The notes under the pieces: generated by a model
What the model was told of the DNA's origin: nothing
Database searches by the model: none
The model's input: the letters and a program-made list of their open reading frames with translations, nothing else
Assembly: GCA_016202845.1 (NCBI GenBank)
Contig: JACQNW010000092.1
Coordinates: forward strand, 1 to 24,482
Length of the DNA: 24,482 nt
Source: Candidatus Aenigmatarchaeota archaeon
GTDB taxonomy: Archaea > Aenigmatarchaeota > Aenigmatarchaeia > GW2011-AR5
Direction: 5' to 3'
Shown: piece after piece, positions 13,944 to 21,867 of the stretch
Numbering within the stretch: position 1 is the first letter of the stretch
How the letters are laid out: the number at the start of each line of letters is the position of its first letter
Translations under genes and position numbers: made by a program

Positions 13944-14220
13944 AAACAACACTACCTGCTACACTTCTTTCAAGCTGAGATTTTTCATGATTATACTTGT
14001 CTTTAAGCTCACGTTTCGTTCCTTCACCAAGATAAGCAACCGAGTTTATGCCAGCCGTTACATATCTTCTGGTAAATTCATTACCTGCATCACTACTATT
14101 ATCTGCTCTTATAGTAACCAACATCAATCCTTTTTTTCCATATCCTACAAAACCATGAATAGGTTTTCGTAAATTTCTTTTGACTTCAACTCCCCTATCA
14201 AAATGTCTTGAGTTTGTCAT
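13936..14220 (-). CDS. Unknown 94-aa protein between L3 and L4
   Basis: I do not recognise this protein. It starts MTNSRHFDRGVEVKRNLRKP, continues with GFVGYGKKGLMLVTIRADNS and contains RRYVTAGINSVAYLGEGTKR, ending ERSVAGSVVYA. It is basic, soluble, and has no membrane segment or cysteine in the chosen form. L3 and L4 are normally adjacent, so this is an insertion in a very conserved order. ATG 14220 follows the L3 stop by one base with AGGGTG upstream, and the end overlaps L4 by 8 nt, so it is certainly translated with the ribosomal genes. A GTG three codons upstream is open. A ribosome-related role is inferred from position only. Confidence 0.8.
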   Translation of the reverse strand: MTNSRHFDRGVEVKRNLRKPIHGFVGYGKKGLMLVTIRADNSSDAGNEFTRRYVTAGINSVAYLGEGTKRELKDKYNHEKSQLERSVAGSVVYA

Positions 14221-14221
14221 T

Positions 14222-15214
14222 TTACACACCCTGCTTGCTCTCTATCGATATGTAAGTTGGTTCGACAGGCACTGCCGGTATTAGCTTTGCTGATTTTCGT
14301 AATCTCACTAGTCGCTTTGCAGGGCCCGGAACTGAGCCTTCGATAACGACATAATTCTTGATATTTCCGTAGTGCATGAATCCGCCTTTTGGAGTTACTT
14401 TCTTCGGGTCATCGTCAATCATAACAATTCTTTTGTTCGTTTCTGTCCGTGTGAAAAGACCATACTGGCCAGGGAACGGGACCCTCCAGTCTACCTTTCT
14501 TGGAGTTACGCTGCCTATGCTGCCCACGTGACGCTGCATCTGTTTTTCTTTCCTGTTGTGGATTCTGATCCCAAACCTTTTTACAGTGCCTGTGAAGCCG
14601 TGACCTTTTGTCACAGCAGAAACATTGATGTATTCGCCTGGCTTGAAAATATCAGTTATTGGGATTTCTTTTCCCAAAACTGACTCTGCATATGTTTTTT
14701 GTTCTTCCGGTTTTCCGCCAATGCCTATTTCAAAAATGTCAGGCTTTTCCTTGTTCATGCCTGACTTGTGAGGCTGGGTCGCTGCTATAAGAGTAATATA
14801 GTCGAAATCTGAGGGCGTAACATCCTTCTTTGTTTTCAATTTCTCAACATGTTTTTTGAGTTCCTTGCTGATATTAGGGGCCCATTTATCTGCAATGACA
14901 GAAGAAGCCGTTATAGAAGTTTTATAGAAACGAGAAGCGAGAACGAAAAGAGAAGGAGCGTCAAGGATTGTTACCGGCATGAAGACAGTCTTGCCGTATG
15001 TTGGCGTCTTCTGGTTGTTTGTATATTGGATATGAGTCATGCCAACTTTCCATGCAGCAAAACCAAGCGCAGACGAAGGACCTTTTGCATGTGCTTTGAC
15101 GCCAGAGGCGTCGATTCGTCCAGGCCAGAATCTTGTGCGGGGGTATATTCGTTTGGCTCTCTTTCTTGGCCAGTATTGCAATGATCCTCGTCTCGGCTTG
15201 TGCTTTGATGGCAT
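14222..15214 (-). CDS. rpl3: 50S ribosomal protein L3 (uL3)
   Basis: This is a 330-aa assembly-initiating protein and the first gene of the cluster. It starts with the archaeal pattern MPSKHKPRRGSLQYWPRKRA and has AWKVGMTHIQYTNNQKTP, SAVTKGHGFTGTVKRFGI and RHVGSIGSVTPRKVDWRVPF. Length is normal. The gene lies behind a TATA box, a dyad repeat and a copy of the structured leader. Confidence 0.97.
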   Translation of the reverse strand: MPSKHKPRRGSLQYWPRKRAKRIYPRTRFWPGRIDASGVKAHAKGPSSALGFAAWKVGMTHIQYTNNQKTPTYGKTVFMPVTILDAPSLFVLASRFYKTSITASSVIADKWAPNISKELKKHVEKLKTKKDVTPSDFDYITLIAATQPHKSGMNKEKPDIFEIGIGGKPEEQKTYAESVLGKEIPITDIFKPGEYINVSAVTKGHGFTGTVKRFGIRIHNRKEKQMQRHVGSIGSVTPRKVDWRVPFPGQYGLFTRTETNKRIVMIDDDPKKVTPKGGFMHYGNIKNYVVIEGSVPGPAKRLVRLRKSAKLIPAVPVEPTYISIESKQGV

Positions 15215-15290
15215 AATACATCCCTTTCTTACGAAGAAAGGTCTCTATGAAACCCCAAAGAAATTGGGAATCACAAAGAACTAACTTCTA
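15215..15290 (-). promoter_or_regulatory. Structured leader of L3 (repeat copy 6, divergent)
   Basis: In gene direction: AATTAGAAG, hairpin TCCCA/TGGGG (replacing CTCCA/TGGAG), then the CCTTTCTT-CGTA-AGAAAGG stem (near 15223-15241) inside weaker outer pairing ATA/TAT, and ATG at 15214. In the first hairpin the second pair T-A has become C-G, a paired change. The outer arm is the least conserved of the six copies. Confidence 0.6.
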
Positions 15291-15515
15291 ATTATTAATT
15301 CAACTTCCTCTATCCTTTGAACTGTTGATTTATATAGTTAACAATTCGATCTTCTGCTTGTTAACTACCTATTTTCTCCTAGAACACGTAGCAAATTCTA
15401 TCAATGGCTAACTGCGATGGTTGACTAAACCTTATGCGGAAAGACACCTTAGTGTCAATCACTGGTCGTGAGAGAAGTTTACTTAGAAAGAAAGATATTT
15501 AAGGTGAAATTATGG
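15291..15515 (-). promoter_or_regulatory. Promoter and dyad operator of the ribosomal cluster; otherwise no gene
   Basis: On the minus strand TATATAAATC (15327-15336) is a good TATA box about 115 nt before L3. Next to it, on the upstream side, AGTTAACAA (15336-15344) and TTGTTAACT (15358-15366) form a perfect 9-bp inverted repeat 13 nt apart that covers the BRE position, a likely site for a regulator. A small hairpin GACAC-TAAG-GTGTC (15443-15456), followed by TTT, could help end purQ transcripts. I see no open frame in this stretch. Confidence 0.6.
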
Positions 15516-16274
15516 CTATTTGAAATATTCTACAGCGTTCCTGAACATCTGCAGACCGTCGCCTTCTGCCGGCAGATGCCCTTCTTCTCTTAATCTAGTC
15601 CATCTGGGATGCTGGTATGGCCAGACATGAGCTTCAGGATGAGGCATAAGGGCAAAAACACGACCTGTAGAATCACATACGCCTGCTACATCATATAAAG
15701 AGCTGTTCGGATTTTCAGAATAATGACATTCAGCCGGCTTTCCGTCTTCTGTTGAATATCTTAATGGAATCTGGTTGCTTCTTTGCAATTCCGCGAGAAC
15801 CTCAGAACTGCAGACGAATTTTCCTTCGCCATGACGAACAGGCAAATAAATATTTCCTAAGCCTCGCGTGAAAACACATTTCCCCTCAATAGCTGACAAA
15901 TAAACCCACCTGTCTTCAAACTTTCCCGAATCATTGTAAGTGAGAGTAGTTTCCTGCCTATGTTCCCCGCTCAGATTTGGAACTATACCGAGCTTTACAG
16001 CTACCTGTGCGCCGTTGCATATTCCTATAACAAGTTTGTCTGTTTCAATAAATTCTCTTAATTTGCGACTCAATTTTTTCATTTTTACTGCGAGAACTCT
16101 TCCTGCTCCAAGATCATCACCAAATGAAAATCCGCCTGGCAGAGCAAGTATCTGGTAGCCTCTCAAAGTGCTGCTTTCAACGTCATTGACATGAACCCTT
16201 TGTGCATCTGAGCCAGCCATATCAAAAGCTAACTGTGTTTCATAATCGCAGTTTATTCCACATCCAGTCATCAC
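15516..16274 (-). CDS. purQ: Phosphoribosylformylglycinamidine synthase, glutaminase subunit PurQ
   Basis: PurQ removes ammonia from glutamine and passes it to PurL in step 4 of purine synthesis. At least 252 aa. Class I amidotransferase motifs are LPGGFSFGDDLGAGRV (45-60), the nucleophile C86 in GICNGAQ, RHGEGKF (147-153) and the His/Glu pair in PHPE (211-214). The family N-terminus (x-x-P-K-T-L-V-x-T-G) begins upstream of the GTG at 16274, at ATT AGA CCA AAA (16292-16281), where no usual start exists. The frame is the same as purL with only one TGA between. Either a GTG/ATT start or limited readthrough is possible. The stop is TAG. Confidence 0.95.
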   Translation of the reverse strand: MMTGCGINCDYETQLAFDMAGSDAQRVHVNDVESSTLRGYQILALPGGFSFGDDLGAGRVLAVKMKKLSRKLREFIETDKLVIGICNGAQVAVKLGIVPNLSGEHRQETTLTYNDSGKFEDRWVYLSAIEGKCVFTRGLGNIYLPVRHGEGKFVCSSEVLAELQRSNQIPLRYSTEDGKPAECHYSENPNSSLYDVAGVCDSTGRVFALMPHPEAHVWPYQHPRWTRLREEGHLPAEGDGLQMFRNAVEYFK

Positions 16275-16298
16275 AAGAGTTTTTGGTCTAATAATTAA

Positions 16299-19241
16299 TC
16301 ACTGCAGTGTTCTTTGCCAAGCTTCTTTCAAGTCAGCTAAGTGCATCCTTGTGTTTATACCCATTCCATTTATGGACAAATAATCTGAGTTTGTGATCTG
16401 GCCGATGTGAGCATAAGGGACTCCTCTCATTGTATCTTCAAATCCTGCAGCATATGCTTCAGGAACTTCTACAAACAACCGCGATGCAGATTCACCAAAC
16501 AATAAAATATCTGGCCTTAATCTTCCACTTGCACGAACTTTATCAACATTCAAATCCATTCCATATCCGCCAGCAAAAGCCATTTCTGCAGCAGCAACAC
16601 CAAGCCCTCCATCAGAACAGTCGTGACAAGAAGCAACTGCACCTGCTTGGATTGCTGTGAAAAGTCTTTTGTAAGTTTTCAGTGCTCTTTCTGCATTTAC
16701 TTTCGGAACTCTATTTCCGACAAATGCTTTTCCTTTCTGGTAACCCATCATTGCATAATATTCAGAACCGCCTGTTTCTTCTGATGTTGTGCCAATTAAG
16801 TAAACTCTGTTGCCTGGTGTTTTAGCGTCAGACGTTATAGACTGGCTTATATCAGGAACCCATCCAAGAGATGTAACAAGCAATGTTGGCGGCACTGCAA
16901 TATGAATTGGATTGCCTTCAAGTTTTCCATGATAATCATTTGACATGCTGTCTTTTCCTGAAACAAAAGGCGTTCGGAAAGCAAGCGCAAAATCGCGCGC
17001 GGCTTTAGATGCACGAACCAATTGTGCAACACGATAAGGATGTTCAGGACTTGACCAGCAGAAGTTGTCAAGCAATACAATTCTTGATGGGTCTGCGCCT
17101 GAAGCAACTGCATTTCTTATTGCCTCGTCTATATTCAATGCTGCCATATTATAAGGATCAATCAAGCCATAATTTGCATTAATTCCTGCAGCCACTGCGA
17201 ATCCTCTCATTGAACCAGTCCTTTGCATTTCATTAGGCCATATAACTGCTGCATCGCTTGGTCCATCATTTTTCGCGCCTGTCAGTGGCTTGACAACAGT
17301 GCTTGCCTGAACTTCATGATCATATTGCCTTATTACTGCTTCTTTGCTTGCTATATTTGGCGTTGCCAAAAGGTTTGCTAAAGCCCATCCTATTTCAGGC
17401 TGATCAAATTCAGGCTCTTCAAAAACAGGCTGCTCCCAAACACCCTCAAGTTTTTTTCTGGGATAACCACTGTTGAGAAATTCCAGATCAGCGTCTGACA
17501 CAGGTTCTCCTCTGTAAGTTGTTCTGAATCTTCCTGAATCTGTATATCTTCCGACAACCGTTGCTTCAACGCCTCGTTTAGCTGCAAGAGACAGAAATCT
17601 TTCTGCATTTTCTTCAGGAACAGCTACTGTTATTCTTTCCTGGGCTTCGCTGAGCAAAATTTCCCAGGGCTGAAGTCCTGTATATTTCAAGGGAACTTTT
17701 TCAAGCTCCAAATAAGCTCCCCCGCTTTCTCTTGCCATTTCCCCAACAGAGCATGCAAGTCCTGCTGCACCATTGTCTGTTATGCTAGTATACAAACCCA
17801 AATCACGCGCTTCTAAAACCATATCAAAAAGATTTTTTTCAGTATAAGGATCTCCTATTTGCACGGCAGTTGCAGGAGAATATTTATCAACTGCTGTTGA
17901 AGAAGCAGTCGCACCGTGAATTCCATCTGCTCCTGTTTTGCCGCCTGCCAAAATTATTACATCACCAGGATTTGCTTTTTTTACATGAGAAGGCCTGCCG
18001 TCTTGTAAAACCTCAGGAGCTATTCCAACTGCACCGCAAAAAACCAAAGGTCTGAAATAACTTAATACAGCTCCTGTTCTGTCTACAAGAGTTCCAAATG
18101 GATAACTGTCAAATCTTATAGCTCCATTTACTGTTGGAGAACCAAATTTATTGCCATAATCTTCCACACCTCTTCTTACATCTTCAAAAGTTCTTCTTGG
18201 ATGCTTTGCTCTTTCAGGCAAAGATCCCTCATATCTTGGATCTGCAAAACAAAACACATCCGTGGTTGCAAGAATTCTGTGACCCAGTCCTGTTTCATGC
18301 GGATCTCTCAACACGCCGCCAATACCTGTATTTGCGCCTGAAAATCCGTCCAGAAAAGAAGGAAAATTATGCGTTTCAACCTTTATCGCCAAATTGTAGC
18401 CATTGCCAAGTTTTAGCACTCCTCCATTGTCCACAAAAACAGAAACAAGCCAATCCTCTTTCCCCAACTGTTGTCTAATATCTTTTGTTGGATTTTTAAT
18501 CAATGTTCGGTAAAGGGAATCTATTACTTCCTCTCTGCCATTTTCTTTGTAAGTAACAAGGGCGCCCATGCGTTTATGCACACAGTGGTCACTCCATGCC
18601 GCAGCAATAGTTTGCAAACCTGCATCTGAAATAGTTTCATATTTTTCACTAATTTCTTGCATTTCTTCCAGATTAAGCGCCAATTCAAGTTCTTTGCTAA
18701 TCCTAACAAGTTCCCCATCAGATACATTCAAATTTATCTTTTTGACTTCAGGATTGGAAGTCAATCTTACTCGGGGCAAATATGGTTCAAATCTTCTATT
18801 TTTTCCAGTTCCTATAGAAGTGCTGTTTATTACGCTATTTGACACAAGTTCTTCAACAATTCTTCTTGCATCTTCTTCTGATGTTCCAGAAATGAGATAG
18901 ACATGCGATGTGTGAACTTCATGATTTCCATATCCCAGGATTCCAACCGCATCTGATGCTGTTCTTCCAGGATTATCTGTTACGCCCGGCCTGAAGCCTA
19001 CTTCTAATGCCCAGTCAGCTGAACCTAATGGTGCTGATGTACTTGCAATTTCTGTTATAGGATCTGCAAATAATTCTGAAGCCAATATTTCTGCATTCAC
19101 ATCTCCATCGATAGAAAAGGCGCTCACGACTCTTATGTCGGAAGCATTAATCCCAAGCTCAGCTCTTGCTCTTCTTAATAATCTTCTACCTGCCGTATCT
19201 GTGTAGCCTTCTTTTGTTCCAACCTCGATTCTTGCAGGCAT
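16299..19241 (-). CDS. purL: Phosphoribosylformylglycinamidine synthase PurL with fused PurS-like domains
   Basis: This 980-aa enzyme converts FGAR, ATP and glutamine-derived ammonia to FGAM in purine synthesis. Residues 1-68 and 77-148 are two PurS-like units (IEVGTKEGYTDTAGRRLL and LEVGFRPGVTDNPGRTASDA). The synthase core follows: SDHCVHK (217-223), KVETHNFPS (287-295), GANTGIGGVLRDP (302-314), later the second AIRS-like half with PFVSGKDSMSN and SCHDCSDGGLG. Ordinary archaeal PurL is about 700-750 aa with separate PurS; this looks like the large-type enzyme without its C-terminal glutaminase, which is encoded next as purQ. Confidence 0.95.
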   Translation of the reverse strand: MPARIEVGTKEGYTDTAGRRLLRRARAELGINASDIRVVSAFSIDGDVNAEILASELFADPITEIASTSAPLGSADWALEVGFRPGVTDNPGRTASDAVGILGYGNHEVHTSHVYLISGTSEEDARRIVEELVSNSVINSTSIGTGKNRRFEPYLPRVRLTSNPEVKKINLNVSDGELVRISKELELALNLEEMQEISEKYETISDAGLQTIAAAWSDHCVHKRMGALVTYKENGREEVIDSLYRTLIKNPTKDIRQQLGKEDWLVSVFVDNGGVLKLGNGYNLAIKVETHNFPSFLDGFSGANTGIGGVLRDPHETGLGHRILATTDVFCFADPRYEGSLPERAKHPRRTFEDVRRGVEDYGNKFGSPTVNGAIRFDSYPFGTLVDRTGAVLSYFRPLVFCGAVGIAPEVLQDGRPSHVKKANPGDVIILAGGKTGADGIHGATASSTAVDKYSPATAVQIGDPYTEKNLFDMVLEARDLGLYTSITDNGAAGLACSVGEMARESGGAYLELEKVPLKYTGLQPWEILLSEAQERITVAVPEENAERFLSLAAKRGVEATVVGRYTDSGRFRTTYRGEPVSDADLEFLNSGYPRKKLEGVWEQPVFEEPEFDQPEIGWALANLLATPNIASKEAVIRQYDHEVQASTVVKPLTGAKNDGPSDAAVIWPNEMQRTGSMRGFAVAAGINANYGLIDPYNMAALNIDEAIRNAVASGADPSRIVLLDNFCWSSPEHPYRVAQLVRASKAARDFALAFRTPFVSGKDSMSNDYHGKLEGNPIHIAVPPTLLVTSLGWVPDISQSITSDAKTPGNRVYLIGTTSEETGGSEYYAMMGYQKGKAFVGNRVPKVNAERALKTYKRLFTAIQAGAVASCHDCSDGGLGVAAAEMAFAGGYGMDLNVDKVRASGRLRPDILLFGESASRLFVEVPEAYAAGFEDTMRGVPYAHIGQITNSDYLSINGMGINTRMHLADLKEAWQRTLQ

Positions 19242-19375
19242 CCAGTATAGTATAACACGAAATTATTTATTATGCTTTATATGTGACCAATTTGTGTAAT
19301 GCCTGAATATTAAGTTGGTCAGCTATAAACAGAGATTTTGACTGCCTTCTATAAAATACATTTTGCAAAGTTATT
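19242..19375 (-). promoter_or_regulatory. purL: purL promoter region
   Basis: On the minus strand ATATAAAGCATA (19271-19282) is a TATA box centred about 36 nt before the purL ATG, which predicts a leader of about 10 nt. No Shine-Dalgarno sequence is seen. No gene is visible in the rest of this 134-nt gap. Confidence 0.55.
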
Positions 19376-19717
19376 TCATTTCAAAAATGAAACCTTCAGT
19401 GAACTCTCGACAGATTGTACGTCAGAAAAATGCTTGTCTTTTGTTTTTAATTCCATGCTGCGATTTATGCACATTGCTGCAATCAAAACATCTATGGCAG
19501 GAACAGGCTTGCCAATAGCATAAAGCTTGGCCATTATTTCTACAGCACTCACGAAATCTTCTTTTTCAGGCCACAAAACATCTGATTTATAGGACAATGC
19601 CTTTGGGTATTCAACGATGCTAAAAATTGTAGTCAGTCCTTTTTTTGCTTCCATGAGGACGCTTGTATCAAGCACTGCATTTTTAATTCCTGCTTCGTTT
19701 ATTTCGCGTGTTTCCAT
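19376..19717 (-). CDS. vapC: VapC-like PIN-domain ribonuclease toxin
   Basis: This is a 113-aa probable RNase toxin. PIN-domain acidic residues are D17 (AVLDTSVLME), E36 (SIVEYPKA), D76 (PAIDVLIAA) and D94 (KTKDKHF). It belongs to the compact archaeal PIN group with a short segment between the first Asp and the Glu, so the 113-aa length is not a truncation. It overlaps the vapB-like gene by 19 nt, the usual antitoxin-toxin order. Confidence 0.85.
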   Translation of the reverse strand: METREINEAGIKNAVLDTSVLMEAKKGLTTIFSIVEYPKALSYKSDVLWPEKEDFVSAVEIMAKLYAIGKPVPAIDVLIAAMCINRSMELKTKDKHFSDVQSVESSLKVSFLK

Positions 19718-19953
19718 TCTTCTTTCACCTGTTTATTAAATATTTTTTTTGCATCCTTTTCATTTATAGAAGAAATTGCTTCAAGCGCGTCTGACTTCAG
19801 CATACTTTTTATTTCGCTCGTGCGTGAAACTTTTTTTCTAGACAAAAGTTTTTTAGAAATGCTATCCCTGGCTACTTCTGACCACTTTATTTCAGGGTGG
19901 TTTTTCATTTCTCTATATATTTCATCCGGTATGCTTAATGTAATATGTGCCAT
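19699..19953 (-). CDS. vapB: VapB-like antitoxin
   Basis: This is an 84-aa partner of the downstream PIN toxin. The N-terminus MAHITLSIPDEIYREMKNHP and WSEVARDSISKKLL fits a ribbon-helix-helix DNA-binding domain; the charged helical C-terminus (NEKDAKKIFNKQVKEEW) would wrap the toxin. RHH antitoxins usually repress their own promoter, and a perfect dyad lies just upstream. Confidence 0.82.
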   Translation of the reverse strand: MAHITLSIPDEIYREMKNHPEIKWSEVARDSISKKLLSRKKVSRTSEIKSMLKSDALEAISSINEKDAKKIFNKQVKEEWKHAK

Positions 19954-19984
19954 ACGTATATTGACATATATATGTACTTATAGT
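19954..19984 (-). promoter_or_regulatory. vapBC promoter with 12-bp palindrome
   Basis: On the minus strand TATAAGTA (19975-19982) is directly followed by the perfect palindrome ACATATATATGT (19964-19975), which ends 10 nt before the vapB start. The position between TATA box and start suits an operator for the VapB protein. The whole promoter fits in the 30 nt after the trmB-like gene. Confidence 0.5.
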
Positions 19985-21120
19985 CATTTCTTGGCAATGC
20001 TCCAAAGAAGCTCGAAATATTTTCTGTAGCCTTCGGCTATTTCCTTTTTTTCTACGATAATTGTTGTTATTGGCTTTGTCCAGTCTATCAGAGCAACTTT
20101 GTTTCCATATATCTCAACAGTAAGAGGGCTGAAATACGGCTCTGGCAAGAACCTTGCCTGCATGTATTTGTATCTTACGAGTCCAGTGCCTTGCCTGCAA
20201 ATAAGCCTTTCCTGTATTCGTTTTTTGTCCATTTCAATTATGAATTCATTTAGTGCTTCCGGAACTATTTTCTTGAAATTATCTTCTTCTATGCCCATTG
20301 CAAGGCACTCTTTTCCTGTTTTAACAATGTCGCGCAACACAAGCTTAGGACCATCAAGCCCAGTATATACACGCGTCTGCTGGTTCCACAATATATCAAA
20401 CTGTGCCTTAAACGATTCTGCAACATCCTTGTTGTTTATTTCAATAACTATTGGTTCTTTTTCAGTTTCTAATGGAAAAATAAGAGTTCTATCTTTGAAA
20501 ACATTAATTGCTGCTGGGGTAATTACGCCTACTGGCATGTACTTGACTTCACCAAGAAGTTTTACATTAGCAATTTGGGCGTCATCGCGTGCATTTTCAT
20601 TTAATAGCATTTTAATTTTAACGCCTTTCTCTGCTCGAATCTTTTCAAACTTAAGTAGAAGCTTATTGGCTTTTTCCGGCCTTGATGGAGTGCCAAACGA
20701 ATAATAAGTTTCATCTTTTTCCATTAATTCCAATGCACTGTAAAAAGCAGTTTCCACACCTTTGAATCCTTTATATATCTTGGCTTCGCTTTCATGGCCG
20801 CCAAGCTGCTTTTTTATCAAAAGTCTTGGCAATATTTTTTGAACTTCTTTTTTTTGATCTTGAACTTCAATTTCTTTCTTTTCCAAATAATCCATTATTC
20901 TTTCAGGAGAAGCAGCTTCGAAATATTTAGTCTTGCCTTTTATGACAAAACTTACAAGACCTTTCTGGACAAGACGCTCCAAAATTTCATATATCTTTGA
21001 TGAAGCAACTCCGGACTTGTCAATAACAGGGCCGGAGGTTGATGAACCAAGATCCAAGAGAGCCAAGTAAACCTTTGATTCTGATTTTGTCAATCCTATG
21101 TTTTGCAGTTCTTGTTCCAT
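19984..21120 (-). CDS. TrmB-family transcriptional regulator with doubled C-terminal domain
   Basis: This is a 378-aa probable transcription regulator. The N-terminal winged helix is LQNIGLTKSESKVYLALLDL to LERLVQKGLVSFVIKGKTKY (about residues 1-75), followed by a coiled-coil linker. Two TrmB-type effector units follow; each ends in a similar helix (FKAQFDILWNQ and YRKYFELLWSIAKK). Sugar-binding TrmB proteins have one such domain, so the effector here cannot be predicted. I prefer the ATG at 21120; a GTG at 21129 is open. It is divergent from the secreted protein gene. Confidence 0.85.
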   Translation of the reverse strand: MEQELQNIGLTKSESKVYLALLDLGSSTSGPVIDKSGVASSKIYEILERLVQKGLVSFVIKGKTKYFEAASPERIMDYLEKKEIEVQDQKKEVQKILPRLLIKKQLGGHESEAKIYKGFKGVETAFYSALELMEKDETYYSFGTPSRPEKANKLLLKFEKIRAEKGVKIKMLLNENARDDAQIANVKLLGEVKYMPVGVITPAAINVFKDRTLIFPLETEKEPIVIEINNKDVAESFKAQFDILWNQQTRVYTGLDGPKLVLRDIVKTGKECLAMGIEEDNFKKIVPEALNEFIIEMDKKRIQERLICRQGTGLVRYKYMQARFLPEPYFSPLTVEIYGNKVALIDWTKPITTIIVEKKEIAEGYRKYFELLWSIAKK

Positions 21121-21255
21121 TCCATTCACTTGTATTTCTTATGTGAGCTATAGCTTAAGTACTCCCCCTATAGGGGTAGAATAGTATAAAATATATAGTT
21201 TTCACTAAATAGTAGGTATGAGTAACGAACCAGATTTTTGTAGAGGCGAGACGTC
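21121..21255. promoter_or_regulatory. Divergent promoter region with palindrome CCCCTATAGGGG
   Basis: The 12-bp perfect palindrome CCCCTATAGGGG (21165-21176) sits between two promoters. Leftward, TTAAGCTATA (about 21146-21155) serves the trmB-like gene. Rightward, AGTATAAAATATA (21183-21195) serves the gene at 21256, giving it a leader of roughly 40 nt with AGAGGCGAG as Shine-Dalgarno-like sequence. The palindrome is a good candidate operator for the adjacent regulator. Confidence 0.5.
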
Positions 21256-21855
21256 ATGAGAAGGGTAATTCCATTTGCACTTACAGGAATGTTAGCTTTG
21301 CCTGCAGCAGCAGGAGACAGGCTGAACCTTGGCTACAATGCTGTCGAAGCTGCTTTTACGAGCCAAGGCACAGAACGCACAAGGCTGCTTACAAATGCAG
21401 ATATTGGGAAAGGTCTGCAATTTGGTTATCATGGCCTGAACGAAACTGATAATTTTAATGATGGCAGATATTTTGGCAGGCACGCCATAACAGCAGGAGA
21501 AAAAGGCGGGCCTGTGAAATTTGTTAGCGTGATAAAAACCAATGGAAAAGGAATGATTGACGCAAAATCAGGGCTGCGTGTTGCAAAAATGCCGCATGGT
21601 TATGGATATGCAGATCTAACATTTGATACACATTCAACAAACATGACTTTATTCTATGGTTTGCCTTTTGGCAAAAATTCATTTGAATTGGTCCAAAATG
21701 CAGAATTTGGGAATGAAAAGCCGTCTTACTATACAGAGCCTCAGGTTAATTTTTCTTTGGGAAAACATCTTGCTGTGTTTGGAAGGGCTGAAATATCCGG
21801 GCTCAGGATAGATGATGCAAAATATCTTGCAGGGATTGCAGTTGTTTTCAGATAG
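21256..21855 (+). CDS. Secreted beta-strand-rich protein of unknown function
   Basis: This is a 199-aa protein I do not recognise. Residues 1-19 (MRRVIPFALTGMLALPAAA) are a typical Sec signal peptide with an AAA|G cleavage site. The mature part has no hydrophobic helix and shows alternating polar/hydrophobic stretches (YADLTFDTHSTNMTLFYGLP, VNFSLGKHLAVFGRAEISGL) and ends YLAGIAVVFR. The pattern resembles a small beta-barrel or beta-sandwich. It contains no cysteine. It may be regulated by the divergent TrmB-like protein. Confidence 0.75.
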   Translation: MRRVIPFALTGMLALPAAAGDRLNLGYNAVEAAFTSQGTERTRLLTNADIGKGLQFGYHGLNETDNFNDGRYFGRHAITAGEKGGPVKFVSVIKTNGKGMIDAKSGLRVAKMPHGYGYADLTFDTHSTNMTLFYGLPFGKNSFELVQNAEFGNEKPSYYTEPQVNFSLGKHLAVFGRAEISGLRIDDAKYLAGIAVVFR

Positions 21856-21867
21856 GATGAAGCAACA

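Noticed and set aside
16299..16301. Genome-wide reassignment of TGA as a sense codon
   Set aside because: SecY, S5, L18, L5, S14, S8, aIF1, Rpp29, S3, the second vapB and others all end at TGA exactly at family ends, so TGA is a normal stop.
19376..19717. First VapC as a truncated pseudogene
   Set aside because: All four PIN acidic residues are present and the short form matches a known compact archaeal group.
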